Origin: Xanthoparmelia taractica
Lineage: Eukaryota > Ascomycota > Lecanoromycetes > Lecanorales > Parmeliaceae
Reading direction: 5' to 3'
Assembly (NCBI GenBank): GCA_033085395.1
Contig: JANQBS010000057.1
Coordinates: forward strand, 62,001 to 126,000
Length of the DNA: 64,000 nt
This document shows, piece by piece, positions 11,469 to 23,588 of the stretch; within the stretch, counting starts at the first letter, position 1, and each line of letters starts with the position of its first letter. A model generated the notes under the pieces. It was not told the origin of the DNA. It saw only the letters and a list, made by a program, of their open reading frames with translations, and searched no databases. The translations under genes and the position numbers were made by a program.

Positions 11469-14130
11469 TCAGTAGTGGTTCTCAAAGGCATCCAGTTCAT
11501 TCTCGTCCATCAAATCCCACTTCCTTGTCGTCAATTTCCGCATCTTCTTCCCCGGTGTCTTGCCTGGCGACTGCAGTTCGCCCTCGGCTGCGTCTGTCAG
11601 GCTCATGCCATTGAGCTTCAACACTGCTGTTCCCAACGCATCCAACCCGTACTCTTTGCTGGGGCTGGATAGCTGAGCCTTCCTCTGCGATTTGCTTGGA
11701 GATCGACATTGCAGTTCACGTTCAAGAGCTTCGAGCTTGCGCCGGAGGGCTTCATTCTCATTTTCCAATTCGCTCGTACGTGTGTCTTGTTCAATTGGAT
11801 CTTCGTGGACTGCGCACCATCAATCAGTACACCCGTGGAGACCGGGAAAGAAGGTCGGCTTACTTTGGATACCCTTGGAAAGTATCTCCAATTTGCGATC
11901 AAGATGCTCGTCATTTCGATCAGCCTGTATCACTGATCAGTACTGCTCTTCCATCCAGCTTTCACATCCCAGCCCTACCTCTTCGCCCCAGGCCCCCATC
12001 CATCGTCTCCTCTCCTCCTCCGTTCGTCTCTCCATCTCACTCCAGCATTCTTCCCTCACCTCCATCTCAATCAGCTCCGTCTTCTCTTCCGCCTTCTGCC
12101 AGTTCTCTTCCGCTTCTTTCCTACGCTCCTCTTGCTCCGTCAATTTTACATTGAGTATCTCGACCTCCTCGTTCAGTCTAGCTATCTCCGAGAATGCCAT
12201 CTCCATGACTGCCTCGTCTGCGTGCATGGCGAAAGGCGACGTCTGGCCACTAGGGCTCCTGGCAGTGGCATTGGACAGTATTGTACTGCTGACCGATGGG
12301 ATGCGAGGAACGGTGACTTCGCGGGCCAGAGCGGAATACCGTAGGATTTGGGAGGTAGCATTGAATTCGTTCAACGGATCAGCCGTCACGATCATAATGG
12401 CCTTCTGGGCGTTTCTGTGGTGTGTGGTGTGGGCCGTGTGGTGATGAGAAGAGGAAGGGAAGGAGTTGGAGAAGAGCAGCTCGGTCAATTTGCACTGGCG
12501 AAAAGGAACCAGAGTAGGCTAGCGAAGATTAGCATCAGTCCAAATCAATAGCCATATTTTCCTACCTTTGTACCCTCGTTGTTGTCGCTCTGCATCTGCA
12601 GACACTGACCGAGATACATCAAGCTCTCATTGATCTTCCCAGCTTCCGCCAGCGTTGCTCCTGCGGTTTTTGCGTTTCTGGCACGTTCGGACCCCGCCAG
12701 GTCGACGACTGTCAGCTGACAGCCCGTCCACGAGTTTGACAAGCCCCCTCTAGGCCGCCTTTTCACTTCGATACAGAAGAAGCCATGACTCCTCGAGCTG
12801 ACGCTGTTGCTTCCGGTTCCAGCAACCCTACGCTCCATCAGACCCGTCTCCAAAACCATCAACGCCTCTTCATAGCTCCCACACACGACCTTGCGGAGGC
12901 CAGCAACCACTTTTCGATCCGGTGACGCTTCGGTTGATTTGAAGAGCAAATGTCTCCGACGAAGGTCTTTCTGATTGCTTGGTACCGACAAGAGATCAAA
13001 GATGCGATCGTTGTATACCTCGTACATTGAGATCAGGATTGTGTATTCCGCGTTCGGCTCGACGGGCAGGGCCAGGTCGCCGATGTCTGGGAATTGTGGG
13101 AGCGCAGAGGGTCGTTGGGGAAGCTTGCGCTTGGGTGCGCTAGGGGTAAAAGCTGGATCCTGTAGGGTATCACCAAAATGCACTTCAGCTTGCTTTCTCG
13201 TTATCCTCGGTATAGGGGGCTCTCGCAAGGAGGGCTGGGATGGAAGAGTGCGTGTAGGATTGGGGGTTTGCTCTGCATTGGGTACAGACGATGCCTTGCC
13301 CTCTTTGACGACTGAATAATCTGGGTCCTCGGAAGGAGTCCCAGCATCGAGACTCAGAATCGACCATTGGCTTCTCGGACCAGTGGAATGATGGACCTTC
13401 AATGAAGAGTAGGGGACCTTTAGGGACGAACGAGAAGGAATGCCTACCATCATGGGTGTGGGGGCTCTTGAGCGGGACGGCTCTTGCAAACTCTCGCCGT
13501 ATACATTGTCCAGGAAGCCTGAAGCAGAGAAGATCTGGGCTTCTGAGGCATCAGTTGCATTCAGGGATGCGATCAACGATGGGTGGTTCGACGGGTGCAG
13601 CATCTGGGTACCGAGGGAGCGGTATAGAAGATCCAGAGATAATTGTGTCAGCCCTCTCTGCGTTTTCGATCCTAGTATCGTATGACTCTATCCACGCATT
13701 AGCCAAATCCAAAATCCCAACTTCCTCCGCAATACTGTGAACAAACCTTCCCCGATCCCGTAACCCCCAACGTAGCAAGCAGTCCATCCCTCCCTTCTCC
13801 CAATACACCTTCTATCAACAGCACCACGCCCGTCCCTCTAAAGATATCAATCTGCTCTGCCTGCTCTTCAAACACCTTCGTAAACGCAAACTTCTCCACC
13901 GCTCGCTTCCTGGAGTCACTAGGCGGGTGAATGGTGATGTGTGTCGGCATTCCATCCTGGGACTCTTTACTGGGGGGCTCGACTGTGAGATAGCGATCTG
14001 ATGGCGGGAGGAGCGGGTAGAGGGATTGTTGCGTTAGTTGGACGAGGGGGGACGGCGGAGGGCGCAGGCGGAGGTAGACTTGGAAGAGGGAGGTTGAAGA
14101 AGCTTTGGGGGGTTGGTCTGTTGTTGCCAT
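11469..14130 (-). CDS. Kinesin-6-like motor protein
   Basis: A microtubule motor of 815 aa from five minus-strand exons: 14130-13747, 13687-12566, 12518-11979, 11924-11864 and 11809-11469 (introns 59, 47, 54, 54 nt). The motor begins near FQVYLRLRPP, has the P-loop GVTGSGKSHT (about residues 122-131), switch I SSRSH (about 425-429), switch II DLAGSER (about 457-463) and FRQCKLTELL. Between LLYRSLG and the ISMYEVYNDRIFDLL strand there is a disordered insert of about 180 residues. Such inserts in the motor are typical of kinesin-6 (MKLP/KIF20, S. pombe Klp9), which acts on spindle midzones. After the motor come coiled coils (EIARLNEEVEILNVK and ELENENEALRRKLEALE) and a basic tail. ATP-binding residues look intact. 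The subfamily call rests on the insert and is moderately sure. Confidence 0.9.
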
Positions 14131-14686
14131 GATTGACGGATATGGTAAATGAGTATGAGTTGGGGATTGTGGGACTTGAGGCGTGAACTTTTGCCGTTCA
14201 GAAGGAAGATTGTTTACATTTTCAAGTCGAGGGGCAACGGGTTGCTAGGCGCTTACTCCACGCAAACGGCTTTTCCTGGAGCAAGACATACAAATCGAAT
14301 TTAATTTGTTGCAAATTCTGGATCCCTCTAAGATACAGAATAGCAGTCGCTTGGTGCTTTGGTCATATCTCAAAAGCATCGCTACCGGCGAATGGATGGT
14401 TTGCATGGAGCGGCGCTCCTATAATGGCTCAGAATTGGCAAGGTCGCTCTTAAAATGGTCTGGCGCTTTGGAATACATTGCCAGCCGCAACGTTCTGGGT
14501 ACAGACCTCTGATGTCTCGAAGCGTTACCTCGGTCTCCCTGTTTACGGGGCTCATCTGTTTACGGAGCGCAAGAAGATGGCCCGTTCACGCGATCTCGAT
14601 TATTTTGGTATACTCGTGTTATTTATTATTATTGCATCAGTTGAATTAGATCAACTGTTTGATCAATGCTCGCTGAGTTGTATAAT
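14131..14686. other. Intergenic, no gene seen
   Basis: This 0.56-kb stretch probably contains the kinesin promoter and the 3' end of the next minus-strand gene. Short open frames lack features. Confidence 0.5.
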
Positions 14687-17600
14687 TCAAGTTTCTTCTT
14701 TCATCATCAGGGAAGGCCTCTCCGGAATGCCAGCTATTTGCCCATGTCCCACCGCCCGTAGCTCGACACACTCGTTGTACTTGCCTCCCAGAAGCTGCTT
14801 CAAGGCTTCATGTCCGATCGCTGCCAACATGCCTTGAGCCTGAGTACAGCGGCTCAACCAAGCTGAATGGCTAGCCTCCCAGGCCTCACTCAGTGTCTTT
14901 ATCACTCTAAGCGTATGAGGAGCGTGGCGGTTTTTGACGGTCTCGCAACGGAAATAGGGTGACTGACTTCCCAGCACGCGACGTTCGACGTGATCTCTTC
15001 GGTGGCCGGTGGTTGTGATATCCCAACATTTTATGCTCGGGTGGCGTAGAAAATCGTCCAGGTCCCAGCAATCTTGACATTTTCGACCGGCACCGCATCC
15101 GGCTTTCGGACAAGTCTGTTTGGCAGGTCGCGGAGGTTCCGTTTTTACATATCCGATGATGAATAGCGCAATGACATATTGAAAGATGTTTTGGTAGACT
15201 TGCGTTGTGAGAGGGAGACTGTTCCGCTCCATGATTTGACGCAGAGTTCGGAGGAATGGCATGAAGATGACATTCAGAGTTCGATCATCAGCGCTGCTGG
15301 CCTCCGAAGCGATTTTGTTCAGTAAATGATTCTCTTCATCTTTCAAACCCGATACAAGGCAACAACCGATGAGATGTGCAATGCGGCTTCCTGCAAGAGA
15401 CCATCGATCCATGTCCTCATCCCCTACCGAATTGGTGGATGTCCGGGCAATCTTTCGTCGTTTGGCAGAAGATTTTTCATTTTCAATGGTGAACGCAGGA
15501 ATCATCACAGAGAATACCTCCCGAAGCGCGAGACACACCATGTCGGGGTCGAATGCCTGGGTAGCAGTCTCCTCACAGAACCCTATAACGAAAGCGGCGG
15601 CGAATGGCAAATTGGACGCATGCCTCTTTGCGAATGGAATGATCCTTTAAGGTTAGCTTGATTCAAACATTCAGACCGCAGCTTACTGATTTAATAGAAG
15701 TTCTCTGCTGTGCTTCCTGCCAATGGAAATCAATGCTCTACCATCTTGTTCCTCGACAGTGTCCAACGTGTTCAATGTTTCTTCAAGTCTGTCCCGCACC
15801 CATCGGTCTAGAAAAGTGTCTTCCTCCGAAGCCTTGCATAAAGCGTCGCGATAGCCCGACACAATGCTTGCCAGTACCAATTCCTTCTCCTGAAGCGTAG
15901 GAATCTGGTGTAATGCCAGATTTAGTCTGAATGATCTGTAAACTATCGCAATCCGTACACTCGAATTGATGGTCTTACCCGTCTTTGTATTTATCCAGGG
16001 TATAGCGGTCAAGACGTTTACCCACCTCCCGCCACAAATCATGGGAGAGCTTTGTTGGATGTTCGACCATAGCTTCGCGTACTAAATTGGCGTTTCCAAG
16101 GATTATCGTAGCACGCACCACAGCCTCCAATGCCTCGCCGAAGTTGGGATTGTCATGATGATATAAATAAGAGGTAAGTCCGATGTGGTATCTGCGCCAT
16201 GATTGCATCCGGTCTATTGCACGAGTACAGACAACGTCCAACTCCCTTCTTAAGTCCGCTTGAGGCTGTGAAGACATTTTACCCACTGTACCAGTGCCGA
16301 TCTCGGGGATAATGTTGTCAGAATGTTCAAGTGCATTTGAGAGACGAACCATCCAACTCTGAAGATCCTCAGGGCTAGTATGCTTAGCCAAGAATTTCAG
16401 GCGTTGAGACGCGGGCAGAAGCAGGAAAACCCAGTCCTTGAAATGCCGCGTGTTCTCATCTGAGCGAGATTCCGCCTCCTCCCAAGGGTCCGAGGGTTCT
16501 GGTGTGTCAAAGTCACTATCATTAGAGTCTCTAGCTTCGAACCAGTCTTCCGCCATAAGATTTTCTTTCTCAATAACGACTTCTTGAGTAACAAAAATCT
16601 GCCCATCAAGATCAGTCACCTCCTGAAGTTCCATAGTAGTGTCCGATTCCCCGTCATCGCCAACGACGTCGTCGTTAATGGAGGTCGTTAGCTTAGCCAA
16701 ATAGACATGCACATCCTTCTCAGAGCACCGCCGCTGGAGGAAGATCATCTTATGTTTATCGGCATCTTTGAGGCACGCGCAAGACAATGGGAGATGTTTG
16801 TAATCGCCTAGCTCGTCCTTTAGAACATATACCAGTGGAACGGGGCCCTCATGTTTTTGAGAGAACGTGGTCCAGTGGCCCAAAAGATCCCGAAACTCGT
16901 TGACTTGCTGAGACATGTAAGTTGCGGAAGGCTTTTTCAGAATGTTTTTCTCGATTGTCTGGGACTGGTGGAGGTCGTAGATCAGCTGGAGCCGGTATCC
17001 GGAGATGATGGGTTCAGCATCTACTTGTACATCCGAATACCTTGTTCAAAGTTAATGGGTTTGAGTCTTGTAAATGAGGTGAGAAGTAGTCGCGCGAACC
17101 ATGCAATAAATGATTCATTGAATTCGGAGTTTGGAGCAGTCGGGAAGCGTCTCGTCTCGTCCCCAAATGTGAGCTCAATGTCACCGCCTTGGTGATGAGA
17201 TGACTAGGAGAGGATAAGCCAAATAGCGGCGATGATTGAAGCTGAGAAGCTACCAGAACAATGGCCATCAAACCAAAAGCGCCCGACTCTTTGCTCGGTC
17301 TGTGGCAGCAGATTCAGTCATACTCTCTCCTTTAAAACATGAGCGTGTGCGTACTGTTCTTGGACAGCAGAACCGCTGCCATTATCAGAAAGTACCAATT
17401 TCCGCAATGTAGCACCAACAGGACCAATATCGAAGGGTTTAGTACCATTCAAACCCACGCTCTGAACGAAGGCATGCCAGGCCGGATTCCGCACCTCAAA
17501 CTGACCAGGGCTCAATTCACATGCCAGGCTACCATTCTTGTCGTGAGGACTGGCCTGTCTCTTGATCCGCAATGCGTCATGTGGCGACAGTGGGAGGCCG

Positions 17601-17809
17601 ACGATATCGCCGTCTTTGAGGTAGAGTCCAGGAGTTGGAGAAGTGACAAGCACAGGGCCATAGGAACACCATGTCCTCGCCTCTTCAATGCTTGCTAGGT
17701 GATTAAACAAAGAAGCTTTCACATGATCCATACTGGTAGCCTCAGATTCCTCACTAGGCAGCACTCTAACGTGAAGGGATTCTGGCTGCCTTGGCAAGGA
17801 AACCATCAT
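14687..17809 (-). CDS. Large fungal protein with degenerate 2OG-Fe(II) dioxygenase domain
   Basis: Six minus-strand exons (17809-17355, 17299-17254, 17203-17100, 17040-15979, 15935-15687, 15644-14687; introns 55, 50, 59, 43, 42 nt) keep one frame and give 957 aa. The first 250 residues follow a family of fungal 2OG-Fe(II) oxygenase-domain proteins: GLPLSPHDALRI, NPAWHAFV, GAFGLMAIVL, HHQGGDIEL and AWYSDV...EPIISGYRLQLIYDL. Where this family has the iron-binding HxD before G-[MA]-FG, this protein has QEQPSKESGAFG, and the second His region reads DVQVDAEP. All three metal ligands thus appear missing, suggesting a pseudoenzyme (inference from remembered motifs). The rest is mostly helical, with an acidic stretch near the middle and a Cys cluster (CPKAGCGAGRKCQDC). 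The function is unknown. The start is either of two adjacent ATGs at 17809; an internal Met at residue 27 is also possible. Confidence 0.78.
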
Positions 17810-18767
17810 GCGTCTTAGTCTGGCGGAGTAGCATGATAATACAGTAGTGTATCAGAGCATACGGATCGAATGGCGGATAGTCATTTGGACGAAAGCAGAC
17901 TAGGATAGGACCTCCACCACTCATGCCTGTTTCATTGCACGTTGTCATAGGATCGACCAGGCTTTGACTCTGGCCATGACGAAGACATGGCGCTTCGCAC
18001 ACTCGATGATGCCTGTATTGACAGCACTGCGCCTGGAAATACTCGGATAGAGAAGGCATTCGCATGGACAACCGAATACTTCAAAAACATTAGTAAGAGC
18101 CATAGCGTAACGACCCCTGTGTCTTGCATGGCCTGCGGGCCCAGCTCTGTACTCGTACACCTGTATTGAAAAAGCGATCTAGAATCAGAGATGAGTATGG
18201 CCGAATCTCACCTTAGGGATGAAGCTGTCCAGCGTGTTCAGCGAATCGAAGAAATGAGCGAGTCCCTTGATGTGCATACAATTTTGCCCCACTTTGCTCG
18301 GTCGACCGACAGTCTTTCGAGCGGCAGATATCGCAAGAAGGCTTGGAGGTGCTCAGGCCCATCTCGACGCATAGTGTTCAACTATACCCAATGTGTTGTG
18401 CTACTAGCGAGTCCGCGGACATAAGAAGGGAATTCTACGGCGGCCTTCTTTGTCGCTGCAATTCAACTCTATGTTATCATTTTTCGTCACGAGGACCAAA
18501 CTCTATCGATGCACTTTCAGAGATGCTATGCAAGCTGGTATACTACGTAGTAAGCGATCTACACTTCACAAGTAGCCTATGGACCCAGAGAAGCTCCAAC
18601 AACACCATGCAATGTCATGCCGGCTCGCTCAAACGCTCAAATGCAAATCTAGAATGCTGCCAATAATACAATAGTAGTACAGTAGCCTCAGTCATGCAAT
18701 GACTCAAGTAGCTAGGTTTGCACCTTTTCCACTGTCATAACTTCAAAGGCTTGCCGGGCCTTTCAAC
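17810..18767. other. Intergenic, no gene seen
   Basis: This 0.96-kb stretch lies between two minus-strand genes. Several frames of 60-107 codons on both strands overlap each other without domains or splice logic. It should include the promoter of the 2OG-like gene. Confidence 0.45.
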
Positions 18768-20382
18768 TCAGTGTTCCTGACCTGCAGACCGGTTTTTCTC
18801 CCTTTCGAGTAGTAGCGTAAGCTGGCTCTTTGTCCTCGGTAAAGGCTGCGAAGCCTCAGCTGGTGGCTCAGGTCCTGCAGATGCAGGGGCTTTGAGGGGA
18901 ACGATCTCATTTTTGAAAGCGTCTTTGACCCTGTTCTTGGTGGAGGTAGATGAACCTAGGCCTGTATCTAGCATGCCTGAGGCTTGAAATGAGGCAGCTG
19001 TTGGCACAGCGGCGCTGGATTTGCGCGCTAAGGAAGGGATGTTGGTGGACGATTGAGTTGAGCGTCGTGTCTTGTCCGCGAATTGCGACCTGAAATCGGG
19101 ATCTACAAGAGCTTGGCATGATTCGGAACTGGCGTTAGCTATCTGTCCGATGAGCGAGTGTCCTGAATTAGTGTCCATGGAAGGCCCTTGTGTCCCCACA
19201 TGCTCGCCACCAAAGTTTGCCGCCGTTCCGTCGCTAGATGGTGGACTTGGGGACAATCCCTTGCGGTTCGTCGAAGGATGCGGACTTGCGGCTCCTAAGC
19301 GTCTTGCCGAGGACGCTCCCGCTTCATGGCCCGGACATTGAGCGGTGTAAGGATCTGTAGGTCTCATACTCGAAGCCAAATCCGGTGAAGATGAGGTCCT
19401 CTTGGGGGGTTCTTTCAAGGCGGCAAAGGGGGAAGCTTGCGATAACCTTTGCCGCATAATAGGAGGCCTTCTCCTACTCGCTCCGGCGCTGGCCACAACT
19501 ATAGGGTTTCTCCTTCCAGATCGCTGGCTGCTTTCGCCGGACAGACGACCGCCAGATGGCCGTGACACAGTAGAGGCTTTGGGAATGGACACCGCGACCT
19601 CCTCGTTGAAGCGTGTCGTAGTTGACTTGCGGGCAGATCTTCCAACCCTGGGGACAAGTGGTTCGGTAGGTGTAGGATCGTTGTCGAATCCGACAGCAAC
19701 GTCATTGCCAACACCTGCAGCAGACCCTGGTTCTTGGAAAGCGGGAGAAAGAACTGATGAGCTCCTCGATGGTCGGTTAGAGCCCGAGCTCGATTGCTTG
19801 AGTATTGGTGGCGGCCGAACGGTCGTTGTTCGCCTGTTCTCCTTTGTCTTGATGGTGGTTCCTGAAGACGCCTCCGAGGGACTCTGGGGCGTTGGCGTGA
19901 CTGAAGTATCGTCGAATTGCTCATTACCCTGGACCGGTCCGGCTTTGGGGGAGGCTGGCGAGGTTGGCATTGCGGTTTCGGTCGAGGTAGATGAGCGAGC
20001 TTCTTTGACAGAGCTGCTCAGGTTCCTTGAGGATCGCGGCGACGGCGTTGGCGTCGTTCTGATGCGACCCCCCTGGCTTATGCTGTCAAATTGACAATCG
20101 ATCTGTGCACCACTTAGACGCTCTCGTACACGCTCACTCATGGCAATCCTCCAGAAGAAGTTTTCAAGTCTCCGGCCCACGTTTTCTGCAATGGCTGCGT
20201 GCCCTGACGAGTAAACTGTGCAACGACAAGGTCAGCTGCTCTGTGAGCAAGGAGCCTAGCGAAGGTAGTGTACTTCGCCATAGTTTGAGGGTATCTCCAG
20301 CCTCAAGCCTCATGACCTCCTCTGTCGCCTTTGGGACGCCCTTCTTGGTGCTGACCAAGCCCTCTGGCAACCCTCCCGCCAT
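18768..20382 (-). CDS. AreA/DUF1752-domain, otherwise disordered protein
   Basis: Exons 20382-20274 and 20215-18768 (58-nt intron) give 518 aa. The N-terminus carries the short domain found at the start of fungal AreA-like nitrogen regulators and related proteins (DUF1752): a conserved LKLWRIYSSG followed by GRRLENFFWRI. No GATA zinc finger is present, so this is not AreA itself; related fungal proteins are mostly disordered adaptor-like regulators. The remaining 440 residues are Ser/Pro/Thr-rich with short conserved-looking patches (RPPPILKQSSS, TTRFNEEV, PPIMRQRLSQASPF) and a C-terminal helix (KSQLTLLLEREKN). The chosen ATG begins MAGGLPEG. Conserved-looking sequence (TYEPTLTRVSELLE) continues upstream in frame to a TGA, and an ATG-TCA-TGA sits just before it, so the true start is unclear. 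Confidence 0.75.
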
Positions 20383-20451
20383 CTCGAGCAGCTCGCTCAC
20401 CCGCGTGAGCGTGGGTTCATATGTTTGTCATGACATGGTTGTGAGTTAAGT

Positions 20452-20485
20452 GAAGAGAAGAGAAGAGAAGAGAAGAGAGAAGTGT
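20452..20485. repeat. (AGAAG)n array
   Basis: About five to six AGAAG units on plus, which give a pyrimidine tract just upstream of the minus-strand DUF1752 gene. Confidence 0.8.
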
Positions 20486-21069
20486 CGTCGAAGGAAAGTT
20501 TGTACCAGGGCGGAATCTTGACGCTAGGGACGGGTGAAGTCAAATATGACCAGTCAAGTACTCAGTGTGTCAATGGGGATACTTTAAAGATATGAAAGAT
20601 ACATGGAAGAGGGTACATGTAGAGCATAATGTGGGAGCTGGTTTCAGTAGTAAAGCGGGGACAAAGCGACAATGAGCGGGACATTGCAAGGAGATGATGG
20701 GACCGAGAGGGGGGGGGAAGATGTACTACTTGCTATGGGATGTTACGGGGAAGATAGGAGTAAGGTAAGGTAAGGTAATCTGCAGTTCCTCTTTTGTTTC
20801 TTAGTTGAAATGGAGGTTTGATCGAAGTGTGGTCAGCTGCTTAGGTAGGTACAAGTAGTATTCTGTTTACTAAGATAAGTACTTGGTATACCTTACATGG
20901 GGGGGGGCTGTCCCTTGGGGGTTCCTTTTGGGGCAGGTCTGACCCAGAAGACGATGAGAGCGTCCCGAGCCTTGGTTGCATAAGACTAAGTTAGCCCCTA
21001 GAACGCTGAGAAGCCTGACCCAAACGATATTCGGAAAGGTGCTCATTGGGGGATCTGCAGGCACGTATT

Positions 21070-21168
21070 GTAAGAAAAAAAAAATAAGAGCGGGAATAAA
21101 AAAGAAAGAATTCCGCCGATCAAAGAAAAAGAAAAAAATAATACCAAACACCAAAAAAAAAACACCCC
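21070..21168. repeat. A-rich tract
   Basis: About 100 nt dominated by runs of A broken by G and single C/T. Open frames here are poly-lysine artefacts. Confidence 0.8.
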
Positions 21169-21629
21169 CCTCTTAAAATTCCCAAAACCAATCGGCATGT
21201 GACAATGGCAATTTAGTCGACTTTAGTACTGTTTTATATCACTGCCACTGCCGTCGCATCGAAGGAAGAAAAATCACTAGGCTCCAAAAAGGATGGACAC
21301 CAACATCCATCTACTTTTATCTTTTACGCGCAACTAATCCCAGTACCTTACCCTGACCACCTTAACCTCAATACCACTTTAATCCTTCGTACCAACGCTC
21401 CAAGCCTCTTAACATGGGGTATGATTTACTTGACGACCAGGGAAAGAAAAGGGGATCTGCATTCAATCTCATACGTACTTCGTTAACGTAGTCTCAAGCT
21501 CGATGAGCGGTCAGATTGACTTCAATCCGACCACGTGGCAAAAGCGTGACTTCCTTGCACTTGCACATTTGTCGGTCAACCAACTTCTTCGCCCTATCGC
21601 CCCGTAAATTCCATCCATCCATGCCCATT

Positions 21630-21700
21630 CACCATTATCATCATCACCACTACCACCACCACCACCACCACCACCACCATCACCACCACCACCATCACCG
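21630..21700. repeat. (CAC/CAT)n trinucleotide array
   Basis: About 70 nt of CAC and CAT triplets. It reads as poly-His or poly-Gly in shadow frames and is not a gene. Confidence 0.88.
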
Positions 21701-23588
21701 TCAGCCTGACTAGCCACCTTCATCTGCCTTGACGTGGGTAGGGGACCCAAGTAGCTGGATAGGATTCGAAACATGTATGATGTCGTATCGAGCTTCTTGA
21801 CACCTTTGACTCATGTGACCGGGCGCAATTAAAAAAATGACAGGCGGCAAGCAGGATTTGCAACTTAGTCGCTGTTTAGGGCATGGTCTGGCTGCGCTTC
21901 CCCTCGACTACTTTTCACTTTGAACGTGTACCCTCAAGTATCTTTTTCCTTCCGTCCCTCCGTGAAAAACCCCCTCCAAACCTTTTGCCTGACCTCAGCG
22001 CGCACTTTGTTTCAAGGCCACTGATTACTGATGTCGTATTGTGGCAAATTCCTGGAACAAAGCGCCAGCCCAGACCTGAAATTTCCGCATAGCCTTGCTT
22101 GATGCCGCAAAATATCTTACTTGCTTCGATTGCGGAGAGAGTGCATGCAGGCCCACCCACGCGAAAGCTGACCGACAGCTGAAAAACATTCCACAATTCA
22201 TCATGATTCACTGTCCAATTTGCTGGCCTCGCATCACTTGCCACTCCCCAGACACGTATACTGCTTTCTTCCTCAAACCCTGACCGAAAGCCTTGTGCGT
22301 GGGAGAAAGACGCACGCCCTGTGTATGCATGCTAGTCGAGAAATCCTTTACCGGTACCTCGATGAATGTTTGCAAGCAAGATGAGTGGCTTGCAGAGCGC
22401 ATTTGATTCCTATAAGGCTCGTATATAGCTGCCATAATCCTTTCCCACCGGCATATCCGATACAGCTGAGAGTCATGTGAAGAATTGTAATATTCAGTAC
22501 AGTACAGTCATCCGTCGGGTCCGTGTAATTCGGAATCGACAGGATGTGCTAAATCCGTTCCAAGTACGAGTACCTTACTTCGTACCCCCCTTTGGAGTGT
22601 CGCAAAGTTTACTCCGTACTTGTTTTTCAGCGACCTCTGCCACAAGACGACGCCGGTGGTTACCAGCAAGCTCTTTGGACGAAACGTACATGGGTGACAG
22701 TGACAGCGATTGGAGCTAGCGGTGACAGCTTATTGGGGATGAACCGTTAAATGTATAATGTATGGTTATCGTTGCGTCCCAGATCTGCGTGCACTTGCAT
22801 GAAGGTGGCTTCGGCTTGGCGACATTGAAATATTATTTATTGTACGAGTAACACGCTGCATTAGAAGTACATTGGTCAACACCTCAATTCCGGACAACCC
22901 CCACGTTAAATTAACGTTCAATATCAAGAATCAGCTATCATCAAACGACGCCATCGCCATTTCCAGGTTCAGATGTGCCAGCACACAATCACATCTTCTC
23001 ATTCCCTCAATGTCCAGGAAAGGAGGGTGGTGCCATCTACCCGATGCTCGTCAATGTTCCCCCTTATCAATTCGAGAAATGAAAGGCTAGCCTCGCTTGC
23101 AAGAATGCCACCAGATCAAGTTACTGAGGTATTGCCATTGTAGTAGCGTCTCGATTCACTTTGGTCTAGTCCTTTGGGCGTCGGCGTCGGCTTCAGTACG
23201 GAAACATCGTCGACGTTGAAGGCGGTCAAAGTCTACCTAACGTGCCTTTGAGCTCCATCAACCATCAAACAAACGGACAACAGCCACAGAGGCTGCTCCA
23301 AATTGCCTTTTCTTCACATGGCGGACAAAAAGATCAAAGACGTTCGCGGTCGTTATGTCTCTATTCTTGGTCTTTGTTCACCGCAAGCGTTCATTCCGAT
23401 CCCTTCTAAAAGGAATGTATCGCAACCGTCTCTTCGACGACCACCTTTTCTAGACGATCTTTACAGCAGTCACCTCACTACTTCTTCCTACACTCTCATT
23501 AAAGTCCATTTTCCACTGAAGAACATCATTTTTAATACTCAAAGCCATACAAACAAACCAGAAACCTCTGAAGCCAAAAGAAGCCAAA

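Larger units (their letters stand above)
20383..23588. other. Gene-poor 3.2-kb region with simple repeats
   Basis: Divergent spacer between the DUF1752 gene (minus) and the CFEM gene (plus). It contains AGAAG and TAAGG repeats, a G run, an A-rich tract and a CAC/CAT array. Frames of up to 109 codons have no domain. Nothing coding is supported. It is unusually long for this window and may hold promoters for both flanking genes. Confidence 0.5.

Noticed and set aside
21511..21774. Open frames coding poly-His (plus) and poly-Gly (minus)
   Set aside because: Both come from the CAC/CAT triplet array. No domain, signal peptide or introns surround them.
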